From assembly GCA_964519035.1 (NCBI GenBank), contig CAZFKZ010000003.1:32193-96192 (forward strand): DNA of 64,000 bases, given 5' to 3'. Source of the DNA: CAJJBL01 sp964519035 (GTDB taxonomy: Bacteria; Pseudomonadota; Alphaproteobacteria; Puniceispirillales; Marisalimonadaceae). Both the position numbers and the translations under genes were made by a program. Under the pieces are notes generated by a model that was not told where the DNA came from, did no database searches, and worked only from the letters and a program-made list of their open reading frames with translations. The stretch's first letter is position 1. Every line of letters begins with the position of its first letter. This document shows, piece after piece, positions 19,684-28,707 of this stretch.

Positions 19684-20774
19684 CAGAACTTTTCTAAGAA
19701 AACTTTTAATTCTTTTATTAATATTAAATTTTCTTCATCAGTGCCTAATGAAACCCTTAGATAATTTGATAAATTATAAACAGACATGCCTCTAACCAAA
19801 ATACCTTTACTGGCAAGAAAATTTTCTGCATTTTGAGCATTATATCGTTTTTCATTTGAAAATTTTATTAGAAGAAAATTTGCAACAGATGGTTCAAATG
19901 ATAAATCTAAACCTTTTAATTCCTTTTCAAGCCATTTCATACTTTTAGTATTATGCTCTATAGATTTAAGTTGAAAGTTAATATCTTCAATTGCAGCCTT
20001 TCCAGCAATCATAGCCAGCATATTTACACTAAATGGACCCCTAACTTTCATAAGATTGTCTAAAATATAATTAGAACAATATCCCCAACCTAATCTTAAT
20101 GAGGCAAGACCATGCATTTTAGAAAATGTTCTAAGCATTATTACATTTTCATAATTATTTACTAACTCACTTCCATCTATATAATCTGGATTAATTATAA
20201 ACTCACTGTAAGCGGCGTCATAAACTAATAAAACATCTGAAGGGATTGACTTATGTAGTCTGATTATTTCTTCTTTAGGTACAAAAGTTCCAGTCGGATT
20301 ATTAGCATTTGCGAGAAAAATTAACTTTGTTTTTTTTGTTATTTTGGCAATTATATTATCAATATTTACTGTTAGATGGTTATCCTTTGCAATAACACCA
20401 ACTGCACCTGCAATTTCTATTGCTTGTGGAAACTGTAAAAAACCATACTCTGTATATATGCATTCATCATCGGGTCCAAGAAAAGCTTGAGCTAAGATTG
20501 AAATCAGCTCATCTGAGCCATTTCCTAAGATAATCTTGTTTCTATCAAGGTTATATCTTTTCGCAATTGCTTCAACTAATTCCTTACTTACTTGAGGAGG
20601 GTATCTATTTAAATTTGAAGAGAAGTTATTAATAGCTTGGACAGCTTTTAATGAAGTGCCTAATGCGCTTTCATTAGCTGATAGTCTAATTAATTTTGTT
20701 TTAGAAGCCTTACCAAAATTTGGTTTATATGATTTTAATTTTTCAATACTATTTTTTGCAGATGGAGCTAGCAT
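19683..20774 (-). CDS. hisC: Histidinol-phosphate/aromatic aminotransferase
   Basis: PLP class I/II aminotransferase of 363 residues. Motifs are LSANESALGTS (substrate phosphate contact), LGNGSDELI, ANANNPTGTF and the PLP-lysine segment TFSKMHGLASLRLGWGY. Placed between aroQ and tyrA, it probably transaminates aromatic keto acids or prephenate and may also serve histidine synthesis, a dual role typical of HisC copies in this alphaproteobacterial cluster. It is 13 bp downstream of aroQ. Confidence 0.93.
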   Translation of the reverse strand: MLAPSAKNSIEKLKSYKPNFGKASKTKLIRLSANESALGTSLKAVQAINNFSSNLNRYPPQVSKELVEAIAKRYNLDRNKIILGNGSDELISILAQAFLGPDDECIYTEYGFLQFPQAIEIAGAVGVIAKDNHLTVNIDNIIAKITKKTKLIFLANANNPTGTFVPKEEIIRLHKSIPSDVLLVYDAAYSEFIINPDYIDGSELVNNYENVIMLRTFSKMHGLASLRLGWGYCSNYILDNLMKVRGPFSVNMLAMIAGKAAIEDINFQLKSIEHNTKSMKWLEKELKGLDLSFEPSVANFLLIKFSNEKRYNAQNAENFLASKGILVRGMSVYNLSNYLRVSLGTDEENLILIKELKVFLEKF

Positions 20775-20787
20775 TAATTATTATCCT

Positions 20788-21318
20788 CTAGTTTGTGTTT
20801 TTCAGTTTTATGATATTATAATTTTTTTGATCAGATGTTTTAAATATAGGTACATTAGCTAATATTTCAAAATTAACTTTAATATCGCTATGCTTCTCGA
20901 TATTTTTAACACTTTCTTGATCTATAAAACCTATATCTATATCTTGCTTTTCCAATGAGGCTAACAAACTTACAAAACTTATATAATTAGTAGTTTCAAA
21001 ATAATTACCGAAATGCCCTAAATAAGCTGATTTTATTTCATCATTATTTCCAGCTACTCCTATTTTAAGTTTCTTTTGCATAGATAAATTTAAAGATATA
21101 ATTTGGCGCCATACTTTTTCAACTAAAAATTTATCAAGTCCAAAGGATACTAATTTTTTAATTAGCTTTTCTTCTCTTAGAGGATCAAAAGGGAAATCGC
21201 CTTTTTTTGCTTTCATAATCTTTGATGCCAACGATTGTCTTTCAGTTATTAGTTTTGACAACTCAAGGTCAATATCATCAATTCTTAATCTCAGATTATC
21301 TAATTCTGAATTACTCAT
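20788..21318 (-). CDS. Chorismate mutase (AroQ) with C-terminal extension
   Basis: Converts chorismate to prephenate. The 176-residue protein has an all-helical AroQ domain at about 1-90. Its first helix is LDNLRLRIDDIDLELSKLITERQSLASKIMKAK, here cited by its key parts LRxRIDxID and the R-K pairs. A C-terminal part of about 80 residues begins KIGVAGNNDEIKSAYLG. That part looks like an incomplete alpha/beta ligand-binding or prephenate-dehydratase-like half of unclear function. It is first in the aroQ-hisC-tyrA operon. Confidence 0.88.
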   Translation of the reverse strand: MSNSELDNLRLRIDDIDLELSKLITERQSLASKIMKAKKGDFPFDPLREEKLIKKLVSFGLDKFLVEKVWRQIISLNLSMQKKLKIGVAGNNDEIKSAYLGHFGNYFETTNYISFVSLLASLEKQDIDIGFIDQESVKNIEKHSDIKVNFEILANVPIFKTSDQKNYNIIKLKNTN

Positions 21319-21416
21319 ATTATTCCTTTAAAATTGTAAAATTTATTCTTATCTTTACTTCAAAAATATGTTTTATTTAAATTAATATTTTAACATGCTT
21401 GGTAAATAGGAACAAA

Positions 21417-22181
21417 ATGATCCATATAGAAATTATAAATGCCCTGTCTGACAATTATATCTATTTATTACGTAATGATAAAGAAAATATTACAGCAGTT
21501 ATTGACCCTGGTGAAGCTGAGCCTATATCAAGGTTTTTAAGAGATAATAATTTGAATTTAAATCAAATTATTAATACTCATCACCACAATGATCATACAG
21601 GTGGCAATAAAGAACTTAAAAAAATTTGGGGGGCTACGATAATTGCACCCTCATATGAAAAAGGCCGAATACCTAATGTAGATATCTATGTTTCTGAGGG
21701 TGATTCTATTTCAATAGCGGGAGAAAATGCTCAAGTAATACATACACCAGGACATACATTAGACCATATATGCTTTTATATTCCTGATCAAAAATACTTA
21801 TTTTCTGGAGACACACTGTTCTACTTAGGTTGTGGAAGAGTTTTCGAAGGAACTATGGAACAGATGTGGAACAGCCTTCTAAAACTCAAATCACTCCCAG
21901 ACGACACTTTAGTTTATTGTGGGCACGAATATACATTATCTAACTCTAAATTTTCTATTCATATTGATCCTAATAATCAATTATTAAAAAAAACATGTGA
22001 CGATATTAAAAACAAAAGAGCTAAAAATCTTTCAACTATCCCTTTCTCATTAGGGCAAGAAAAACTTATTAATCCATTTTTAAGAGCTGATGATAAAATT
22101 TTAATGGATTCTTTAGATTTAAATATAGATAATCCTGAAATTTTTTTTAAAGAAATACGAAATCAAAAAGATAATTTTTAA
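21417..22181 (+). CDS. gloB: Hydroxyacylglutathione hydrolase (glyoxalase II)
   Basis: Hydrolyses S-lactoylglutathione to lactate and glutathione in methylglyoxal detoxification. The 254-residue product has the metallo-beta-lactamase signature THHHNDHTGG, later metal ligands in HTPGHTLDHICFY and FSGDTLF, and CGHEYT near the C-terminal third. The ATG at 21417 has TAGGA just upstream and is preferred over a TTG at 21399. The gene is alone on the plus strand. Its last 4 bp overlap the stop of the convergent folB. Confidence 0.94.
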   Translation: MIHIEIINALSDNYIYLLRNDKENITAVIDPGEAEPISRFLRDNNLNLNQIINTHHHNDHTGGNKELKKIWGATIIAPSYEKGRIPNVDIYVSEGDSISIAGENAQVIHTPGHTLDHICFYIPDQKYLFSGDTLFYLGCGRVFEGTMEQMWNSLLKLKSLPDDTLVYCGHEYTLSNSKFSIHIDPNNQLLKKTCDDIKNKRAKNLSTIPFSLGQEKLINPFLRADDKILMDSLDLNIDNPEIFFKEIRNQKDNF

Positions 22182-22537
22182 ATATTAGACAATTCGTAAG
22201 TGACTTCACAATCAGAAAAAATATCCGGCTTGGTTATATTAACTTTAGCTCCAACAACAAATTGATTTTTAATAATTTTTTTATGAATTTCGTTTGATAA
22301 AATTTCTAGTAATTGAAAATGTTTGTTTTTAATGATGTTGTGCACAATCTTTCTAAACTGGCTATAGTCTTGAGTTTCATGTAAATTATCTTTCATGGGC
22401 TCAGATTCATTAGTAAGCAAGATTTCTATATTTATAATAATTTTTTGTTTATTTTTTTTTTCAATTTCATAAACGCCAACAGAAGCCATTAATTCAAAGT
22501 TACTGATAATAATTTTTCTTGTTCGTGAATTTGACAT
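22178..22537 (-). CDS. folB: Dihydroneopterin aldolase family protein
   Basis: A 119-residue tunnelling-fold protein with ASVGVYEIEKKNKQKIIINIEI at the start and the late family stretch KVNITKPDIF. It cleaves (or epimerises) 7,8-dihydroneopterin in folate synthesis. The usual EK pair is recognisable but the sequence is divergent, so activity is inferred from fold and neighbour. The pterin-reductase-like SDR gene directly upstream (22 bp) supports a pterin role. Confidence 0.87.
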   Translation of the reverse strand: MSNSRTRKIIISNFELMASVGVYEIEKKNKQKIIINIEILLTNESEPMKDNLHETQDYSQFRKIVHNIIKNKHFQLLEILSNEIHKKIIKNQFVVGAKVNITKPDIFSDCEVTYELSNI

Positions 22538-22559
22538 TATTTTCTCACTTTAAATCTGT

Positions 22560-23333
22560 TTATAAACCAACATCTCTTCTTGGAGGAGCAAGATGGGCAC
22601 CACCGTCAAGGACAGTAACTTGTCCAGTTATGGATTTAGTATCTAATAAAAATTTAATTCCTTTTGTTATTTCTTCTACAGTAGAAGAAGATTTAAGTAA
22701 GTTTTTTTTATGAGACTCTTCAAATAAATGTTGATTTTGTCCTGGTGCAGGCAAGGTAATCCCTGGAGCAATTCCATTTACCCTTATGCTTGATGCATAT
22801 GAAAGTGCTGACATCGTAGTAAGGCCATACATTGCTTGTTTAGACAAAGTATAGCTATAATAATCTGGATTTAATCCAAACAATTTTGCATCTAAAATAT
22901 TAATTACTATTCCTTGTAAATTGATATCGTGTTTTTTGTTTTTTGTGATAAACCCAGCTAAGGCTTGAGTTAAAAGAGCTGGAGCAGTAAAATTAACAGA
23001 CATATGATTATTTAAATCTATCAAATTAAAATCGTTACCATTATCTTTTTTGAATAAACCAGCATTATTTATTAATCCTACCCACATTGATTTTAATTTC
23101 TTTACATCATTAATTAATTTTTCTACTTGTTCTACCTTTGTTAAATTAGCTTGATGTAAACTAACTCTACCTCCTTGTTTTACAATTTCTTTTGCTGTTT
23201 CCTCAGCTTCCACTTTTGAATTATTATAATGTAAAGCAATATCCCAACCGTCTTTGATAAGATCAATTGCTATATATCTTCCTAATCTTTTGGCTGATGC
23301 TGTTACTAATATTGTTTGATTTTTAAAATTCAA
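22560..23333 (-). CDS. SDR oxidoreductase, FolM/pteridine-reductase-like
   Basis: A 257-residue short-chain dehydrogenase. The cofactor loop is modified (VTASAKRLGRYIA), and LINNAGLF and the active-site YTLSK (Tyr-x3-Lys) are present. The C-terminus is GQVTVLDGGAHLAPPRRDVG. The altered glycine loop, the Arg for NADPH and this C-terminus resemble FolM/PTR1 enzymes that reduce dihydropterins. Adjacency to folB agrees with a pterin or folate role. A generic SDR cannot be excluded. Confidence 0.8.
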   Translation of the reverse strand: MNFKNQTILVTASAKRLGRYIAIDLIKDGWDIALHYNNSKVEAEETAKEIVKQGGRVSLHQANLTKVEQVEKLINDVKKLKSMWVGLINNAGLFKKDNGNDFNLIDLNNHMSVNFTAPALLTQALAGFITKNKKHDINLQGIVINILDAKLFGLNPDYYSYTLSKQAMYGLTTMSALSYASSIRVNGIAPGITLPAPGQNQHLFEESHKKNLLKSSSTVEEITKGIKFLLDTKSITGQVTVLDGGAHLAPPRRDVGL

Positions 23334-23339
23334 ATTTAA

Positions 23340-24134
23340 TTATCCTTTTTCTATTATTTCATATGACTTTTCTCTTATTAATTTCAAGTAATTCTGAAAA
23401 ATTTTAATTTCAAGTGATTTTCTAAGTCCTAAATCTTGCCAGGTTTTTGAACAAGCTGTCTTTGGAGGAATACACCTTTTAATTAAATATAGAGGGTTAC
23501 TTCCAACTATTAAAACTTCATCACTTAATAAAGCAGCTTCTTCAATAGAGTGAGTTACCATAACTACAGTACTTAATTCTTTTTTTATTATTGCTACTAG
23601 TTCATGAGCTATGATTTCTCTACTTAAATTATCTAATGCGCCAAAAGGTTCATCAAGTAAAAATAGTTTGGGTTTAAAAATTAGTGCTCTTGCTATAGCA
23701 ACTCTTTGAGACATTCCTCCCGAAAGCTCATGTGGGAAAAGATTTTCACAGTCTTTTAAACCCACTTTATTTATAGTTCTTAGGATTAGTTCTTTGGAAT
23801 TTTTTTTATTGTTCTGTAAGCCAAATGCTATATTTTCAAAAACAGTTAACCATGGCATTAAAGCAACATTTTGTTGAACCAATGTAATATTGTTAACAAT
23901 TTCAGATAGTGCAGTATTTTTAAAATTTATTTGGCCACTTATAGGTTTTAATAATCCAGCAGCCAACTTTAACAAAGAAGTCTTTCCTGACCCAGATGGC
24001 CCTATTATACTAGTAAAATTATTACTTTTCATAGTTAGACTGAGATTATTACATATTATTTTTTTATTAACATGAGAATTATAAGAAAAAAAAATGTCCT
24101 TAAAAATCAAATCATCTTCAGAAGATTCAATCAT
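23340..24134 (-). CDS. ABC transporter ATP-binding protein (orphan)
   Basis: A 264-residue ATPase. Walker A GPSGSGKT is at about 45-52, followed by a Q-loop (LVQQNVALMPWLTVFENI), signature LSGGMSQR, Walker B LFLLDEPFGALD and switch His in VTHSIEEA. The MPWLTVFEN segment and C-terminal tail resemble the nitrate/taurine (NitT/TauT) type. No permease or binding protein is adjacent. The ynjC/ynjB-like genes at 7-10 kb lack an ATPase and are the nearest possible partners, but that link is inference. It lies 6 bp upstream of the SDR gene, and the HAD gene is 3 bp upstream of it. Confidence 0.9.
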   Translation of the reverse strand: MIESSEDDLIFKDIFFSYNSHVNKKIICNNLSLTMKSNNFTSIIGPSGSGKTSLLKLAAGLLKPISGQINFKNTALSEIVNNITLVQQNVALMPWLTVFENIAFGLQNNKKNSKELILRTINKVGLKDCENLFPHELSGGMSQRVAIARALIFKPKLFLLDEPFGALDNLSREIIAHELVAIIKKELSTVVMVTHSIEEAALLSDEVLIVGSNPLYLIKRCIPPKTACSKTWQDLGLRKSLEIKIFQNYLKLIREKSYEIIEKG

Positions 24135-24137
24135 TCA

Positions 24138-25133
24138 TTAAGGCCCTTCAACAATAAAGTCTGGTATAATACCAGTTTTTTTAATCATTTTAGCAACATT
24201 TTGGTTCCTAAAAAGACCATATTTAGTCATTAAAATTGACTTAATACCAATATTATTTGCGCCTAATATATCTGTATGTAAAGTGTCACCTACCATGCCT
24301 ATTCTAGAAAGTGGAACATGTCTTCCAGATAATTCTGTAACTCTATTTATAGCTAGTTCAAATATAGTTGAAAAAGGTTTCCCAAGCCAAAAAGGGAGAT
24401 GAACTCCATTAGCTATCAAATGTGATACAAAATAAGCTGGCTCTATACTAAATTTATTTTTATGAGGAGCTACTATATCTGGATTAGCAACGAATAGAGG
24501 TCTTGGATTATCTTGTAAAGAAGTAATCAATATTTCTTGCCAAACGGGATCCCACATTGTAGTTCCAAGTAGTAAAAAAGAATTCATTTCATCAAACATT
24601 GAATAATCTTGTTCTAAATCAATACAGTCAACATCAGGAATTTCAAATTTAGTTCCAATATTACCCATAATGCCCAATGGTCCAGGTGGTTTGTTATATG
24701 ATAAGAAAATTTCTGTAGCATCACGACTTGAAATTATTTCATCATTTGAAAACTCCAACCCAAGTGAAGACAGTTGATCTCTTTTAGCCGAAGTATTATT
24801 ACTTGCACCGTTTGTAACAACTAATAAAGAAATTCCTTTATCTCTAGCTTTATCAATTGTTTTTATAATATCTGGTATTAAGTTAGGGCCTATATTTAAA
24901 ACACCAAATGCATCTAAAAATAATGCATCAAAATTGTCTAATATATTTTCTAATTTAGGAGCTGCAACTGTTTCTTTTTCTAAATCATGATAAATTGGAA
25001 AAAAATTTCTCATTGCTTCATATATATTAACAACACTATCTGCATCTATATTTTTAATAGGAGGTATAGAAAAATTTTCTTCAAATTTAAATTTTTCTAG
25101 TATAAATTCAGCGTTGATAATATGATTTTTCAT
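24138..25133 (-). CDS. HAD superfamily (class IIA, TIGR01459-like) protein
   Basis: A 331-residue protein. HAD motif I is LFLDAFGVLNIG with the nucleophile Asp at about residue 74. The second Asp of D-x-D is Phe (about 76), as in the DVWGV subgroup. Motif II is VTNGASNN, and the late motif is MVGDTLHTDILGANNIG. Class IIA members dephosphorylate small metabolites, but this subgroup has no agreed substrate. It has an N-terminal extension of about 65 residues before the HAD core. It is first of a tight minus-strand run HAD-ABC-SDR-folB. Confidence 0.85.
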   Translation of the reverse strand: MKNHIINAEFILEKFKFEENFSIPPIKNIDADSVVNIYEAMRNFFPIYHDLEKETVAAPKLENILDNFDALFLDAFGVLNIGPNLIPDIIKTIDKARDKGISLLVVTNGASNNTSAKRDQLSSLGLEFSNDEIISSRDATEIFLSYNKPPGPLGIMGNIGTKFEIPDVDCIDLEQDYSMFDEMNSFLLLGTTMWDPVWQEILITSLQDNPRPLFVANPDIVAPHKNKFSIEPAYFVSHLIANGVHLPFWLGKPFSTIFELAINRVTELSGRHVPLSRIGMVGDTLHTDILGANNIGIKSILMTKYGLFRNQNVAKMIKKTGIIPDFIVEGP

Positions 25134-25163
25134 TATGTTTTTAAACTCTTTTAAAGGTAAGTA

Positions 25164-26120
25164 ATGTCAAAAAAAATACTCGTGATTGGTTCAGGAATAG
25201 CAGGTATTGCTGCATCTTTAAAGCTAAAATCTTACGGATTGGAAACTACAATTATTGATAAAGGTAACTTTATTGGAGGAAGGATTTCAACACATTTTGT
25301 GGATTCACAAATAAACTCTCTTTGCTTTTTTCATGGTGCACAGTTTTTTACAGCTAGAACCAATAGTTTTAACAAAATTATTGCACAAGGAATAAGTAAA
25401 AATTATATACAAAAGTATTTGGATTTTTTTCCTATAAGGTACAGAGGTTTTCCAACTATGAGGAATTTTTTAACATCTATATCAAGTGAACTTGATATTA
25501 GACAAAAAGAGACAGTTATTGATATTTCTCCAAAAAATGAAAATCAAATTAATATAGTTTCTAATATCTCTAAAAAAAAAGAAACTTTTGATGGAATTAT
25601 ATCTACGGTACCAGGACCTCAAGCAGTTGAATTAATAAAAAAATTCCCCCTGCTTATAAACACTCTCTCATCGTCATCTTATGACGCATGTATTGCTTTA
25701 ATGTTTGCTTTTGATAGAAAGCCTAAAGATATATCTGTCTATTTTAATTTCTCGGACGACAAAGGAATTTTCAGTTGGATTGCATCAAGCAATAATAATC
25801 AATGTTGGACTGCTCATACTAATTCAGACTATTCAAATAAAAATTTATCCACAGATCCAAAAGTTTTACAAAATGAAATATTTAATGAATTAAATAATTC
25901 TTTTATATTACCCAATAATTTAATTTCTTATAAGGTTATATATTCTAAATTACATTTTTGGAGGTATGCTAAAGTACGAAACCTTTCTAAGGGTATACAA
26001 ATTGATCCACTATATCCCTTAGCAATAGCTGGTGATTTTATGGAGGGCCCAAGGGTTGAAGCAGCTTTTACCTCTGGTGAAAAAGCTGCTGAATTAATAT
26101 TTAATAGACTTAAAGAATAA
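25164..26120 (+). CDS. Renalase-like FAD/NAD(P) oxidoreductase
   Basis: A 318-residue flavoprotein. It starts with the dinucleotide loop VIGSGIAGIAASLKL and the second FAD motif FIGGRIST. The early HGAQFFTAR segment and the C-terminal FAD closure LYPLAIAGDFMEGPRVEAAFTSGEKAAE are typical of bacterial renalase-like amine-oxidase-family proteins, which oxidise dihydropyridine (beta-NADH isomer) forms or other small substrates. The substrate is not deducible. It is divergent from the HAD gene. Confidence 0.85.
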   Translation: MSKKILVIGSGIAGIAASLKLKSYGLETTIIDKGNFIGGRISTHFVDSQINSLCFFHGAQFFTARTNSFNKIIAQGISKNYIQKYLDFFPIRYRGFPTMRNFLTSISSELDIRQKETVIDISPKNENQINIVSNISKKKETFDGIISTVPGPQAVELIKKFPLLINTLSSSSYDACIALMFAFDRKPKDISVYFNFSDDKGIFSWIASSNNNQCWTAHTNSDYSNKNLSTDPKVLQNEIFNELNNSFILPNNLISYKVIYSKLHFWRYAKVRNLSKGIQIDPLYPLAIAGDFMEGPRVEAAFTSGEKAAELIFNRLKE

Positions 26121-26337
26121 GTTTATCTAGATTCAGATTTTTATAATATTCTTTACCAATAAATTATAATGATAAAGTTGTAAAAATCTATTTTAGATCT
26201 AATTAATAAATCAATGGTTTAACGGTTGAAGAATATATTAAGCTTCATACATATATAAATAGTTTAATTGTTTATTTTATAGATATAAGGAAAATTTTAA
26301 AATATAATTACTGTATTGTTATTTGAAATGATATATT

Positions 26338-27207
26338 ATGTTTAACATTAGTAATATAGTGTCCTTTATTTTTGTTCTCCTTTGGTCCTCTGCATTTATA
26401 ACAAGCAAAATCATTATTGATAACGCAACTCCATTTTTATCTCTTTCATTTAGGTTTATAATTGTTGCTCTTTTTTTCTTTTTATTCTATTTAATTTTCT
26501 CAAAAAAAAATAATTTTACACTTCGTTCTATATTTGATGCTTCTATAAGTGGAATATTGTTTCACGGATTTTACTTAGGTGGTGTATTTTATTCATTACA
26601 TCAAGGCGCTTCAGCTAGCTTAATTGGTCTTATTGTTTCACTACAACCCATTCTTACATCTGTGTTAGCCAAAAATTACTTAAACGAGAATTTGTCTAAA
26701 TTACAATGGGGAGGTATTATTCTTGGTTTTTTTGGAGCAGTACTAGTTATTGTAACAGATTTAAACAACAATTTATCTTTAGTTGCTTTTTTTGCTGGAA
26801 TCATTGGTTTATTATCATCATCATTGGGTATAATTTGGCAAAAAAAAACAGAAACTCAATTATCATTATCTTCAAATAATTTTATTCAAGCCTTAAGTGC
26901 ATCAATTTTCCATTTTATTATTTCTATTTTATTTGAAGATTATTTCATTAATTTTAATACCTCATTTATATTGGCAATGACCTGGCAAATCTTTGCGATA
27001 TCACTAGGAGCTTTTTTAATTTTAATGTGGCTTCTTCAAAAAAATAAAGCTAGTGAAACATCTACTTTATTTTTCTTAGTTGCACCTGTTTCAGCAATGA
27101 TGGCTTATATAATTCTAGATGAAACTTTTATTTTATTAGATATTTTAGGACTAATCATCTGTAGTATTGGTGTTTTTATTGTTACAAAATATAAAACTAA
27201 AACATAA
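26338..27207 (+). CDS. EamA/DMT family transporter
   Basis: A 289-residue inner-membrane protein with about ten hydrophobic segments in two EamA halves. The first half starts FIFVLLWSSAFITSK, the second SLVAFFAGIIGLLSSSLGIIWQKK. Members export amino acids or metabolites; the substrate is unknown. It is preceded by 217 bp without recognised features and followed by the glycine riboswitch. It may be transcribed separately from the dadA-like gene. Confidence 0.88.
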   Translation: MFNISNIVSFIFVLLWSSAFITSKIIIDNATPFLSLSFRFIIVALFFFLFYLIFSKKNNFTLRSIFDASISGILFHGFYLGGVFYSLHQGASASLIGLIVSLQPILTSVLAKNYLNENLSKLQWGGIILGFFGAVLVIVTDLNNNLSLVAFFAGIIGLLSSSLGIIWQKKTETQLSLSSNNFIQALSASIFHFIISILFEDYFINFNTSFILAMTWQIFAISLGAFLILMWLLQKNKASETSTLFFLVAPVSAMMAYIILDETFILLDILGLIICSIGVFIVTKYKTKT

Positions 27208-27259
27208 AATATCTATTGTTAATTTTTTTATTTATATTTATTGTAATTATGTCTTTGTC

Positions 27260-27427
27260 TTTTAATGTGAGAGAACTAAAATTTAGTCGCCGAAGGAGCA
27301 ACCACCCCGGAAACTCTCAGGCAATAGGAACATTAAAAGTTGACAATCTGGAGAGTGATGATTTATTTCATCCACCGAAGGGGTAAGCCATTTATTGGTC
27401 AATCTTTCAGGTACCGTGACAGATGGG
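27260..27427 (+). promoter_or_regulatory. Tandem glycine riboswitch (two aptamers)
   Basis: Aptamer 1 (27260-27338) is closed by TTTTAATG/CATTAAAA. It has the GAGAGA entry, CCGAAGGAGCAA core, CCCCGGAAACTCTCAGGCA and a GGAACA end, all matching the gcvT glycine class. Aptamer 2 (about 27342-27427) repeats the plan: GGAGAGTGA, CCACCGAAGGGGTAAGCC, CTTTCAGGTACCGTGACAGAT. Tandem aptamers bind glycine, often switching genes for glycine use on. Downstream, GTTGTA/TACAAC (27433-27448) can form a hairpin. The same ACAAC can instead pair with GTTG (27454-27457), which touches the ribosome site, so translational control is plausible. Confidence 0.93.
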
Positions 27428-27470
27428 GTAAGTTGTAATTATACAACGTATTTGTTGCGGAGATTATATT

Positions 27471-28703
27471 ATGAAAAAAATAGCTATTATTGGTGCTGGT
27501 ATAACTGGTATTACAACTGCTTATCAAATGTATGAAAGAGGATACGAGGTAACAGTTTTTGATAAAAATCGTTATGCTGCAATGGAAACTAGTTTTGCTA
27601 ATGGCGGTCAACTCTCTGCTTGCAATGCCGAAGTTTGGAACAGTTGGTCTACTATTGCTACTGGTATAAAATGGATGTTTAAAAAAGATGCACCTCTTTT
27701 ATTTAATCCTAAACTTAATCTTCATAAATTAAGCTGGTTACTTAAATTTGTTTCCAATATACCTAATCATAAAGATCATACAATTTTGACTGCAAAAATG
27801 GCTATTGAAAGTAGATCAGAATTCAAAAGGATGCTTTCTGCTGAAAATATTAAACTTGATCTTAAGGAAAAAGGAATTTTACATTTATGTGACAGTTATA
27901 AAAATCTAGAGCACGGAAGAATAGTAAGTTCATGGCTAAATGAAGCTGGTTTAATTCGTAAAGAAGTAACTTTAGAAGAAATTTCAGTTATAGAACCTAC
28001 TATTGATCTATCTAGTTTTATTGGTGGTTTTTATACACAAAGTGATATGTCTGGTGACATTCACAAATTTACTAAATTGCTTGCTGATGCATGTCAAAAA
28101 AAAGGTGTTAAATTCCACTATGACACAGCAATAACTAAAGTTACTCATAATAATGCTAACCCTGTTATTTCATTTATTCATGAAAATAATACATACAAAG
28201 ATAATTTTGATGGTCTAGTCATTTGTGCTGGTGTGCATAGCAAGAAATTTGCTGACGATTTAGGTGACAATGTAAATATTTATCCAGTGAAAGGTTATTC
28301 GATAACTTTACTTCTTAATGATAAACTAAGTATGAAGCATTCACCTCAAGTTTCCTTACTTGATGATAAAGCAAAAATAGTTTCTAGCAGATTGGGTGCA
28401 GATAGGTTTAGAATTGCTGGTACTGCTGAGTTCAATGGTTATAATAAAGATATAAGAGCAGATAGAATAGATCCATTAGTAAAGTGGTGTAATAGACTAT
28501 TTCCGTCAGTTTCAACAGAACATGCTGTTCCTTGGGCAGGGTTAAGGCCTATGACCCCAAGTATGATGCCTAAAGTTGGAAGCGGAAAATTACCTGGTAT
28601 TTTTTATAATACGGGCCATGGTCATTTAGGATGGACATTGAGTGCGTTCACTTCTCAACAAATTTCTGACCATATCCTTAGAAGTGATAATAATATAAAT
28701 TAA
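27471..28703 (+). CDS. dadA: D-amino-acid dehydrogenase-like FAD oxidoreductase
   Basis: A 410-residue DAO/DadA-type flavoenzyme. It has IAIIGAGITGITTAYQM with the FAD loop at about 6-11, then FANGGQLSACNAEVW, the family-typical early motif. The C-terminus is PWAGLRPMTPSMMPKVG ... YNTGHGHLGWTLS. DadA oxidatively deaminates D-alanine and other D-amino acids, passing electrons to the quinone pool. The glycine riboswitch in its leader suggests that glycine induces it, so glycine or a glycine-derived amino acid may be the substrate (inference). GCGGAG 8 bases before the ATG is the ribosome site. Confidence 0.9.
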   Translation: MKKIAIIGAGITGITTAYQMYERGYEVTVFDKNRYAAMETSFANGGQLSACNAEVWNSWSTIATGIKWMFKKDAPLLFNPKLNLHKLSWLLKFVSNIPNHKDHTILTAKMAIESRSEFKRMLSAENIKLDLKEKGILHLCDSYKNLEHGRIVSSWLNEAGLIRKEVTLEEISVIEPTIDLSSFIGGFYTQSDMSGDIHKFTKLLADACQKKGVKFHYDTAITKVTHNNANPVISFIHENNTYKDNFDGLVICAGVHSKKFADDLGDNVNIYPVKGYSITLLLNDKLSMKHSPQVSLLDDKAKIVSSRLGADRFRIAGTAEFNGYNKDIRADRIDPLVKWCNRLFPSVSTEHAVPWAGLRPMTPSMMPKVGSGKLPGIFYNTGHGHLGWTLSAFTSQQISDHILRSDNNIN

Positions 28704-28707
28704 TTTT

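Noticed and set aside
26121..26337. Possible small gene or RNA in the 217-bp spacer before the DMT gene
   Set aside because: AT-rich with no convincing frame, hairpin or known RNA motif.
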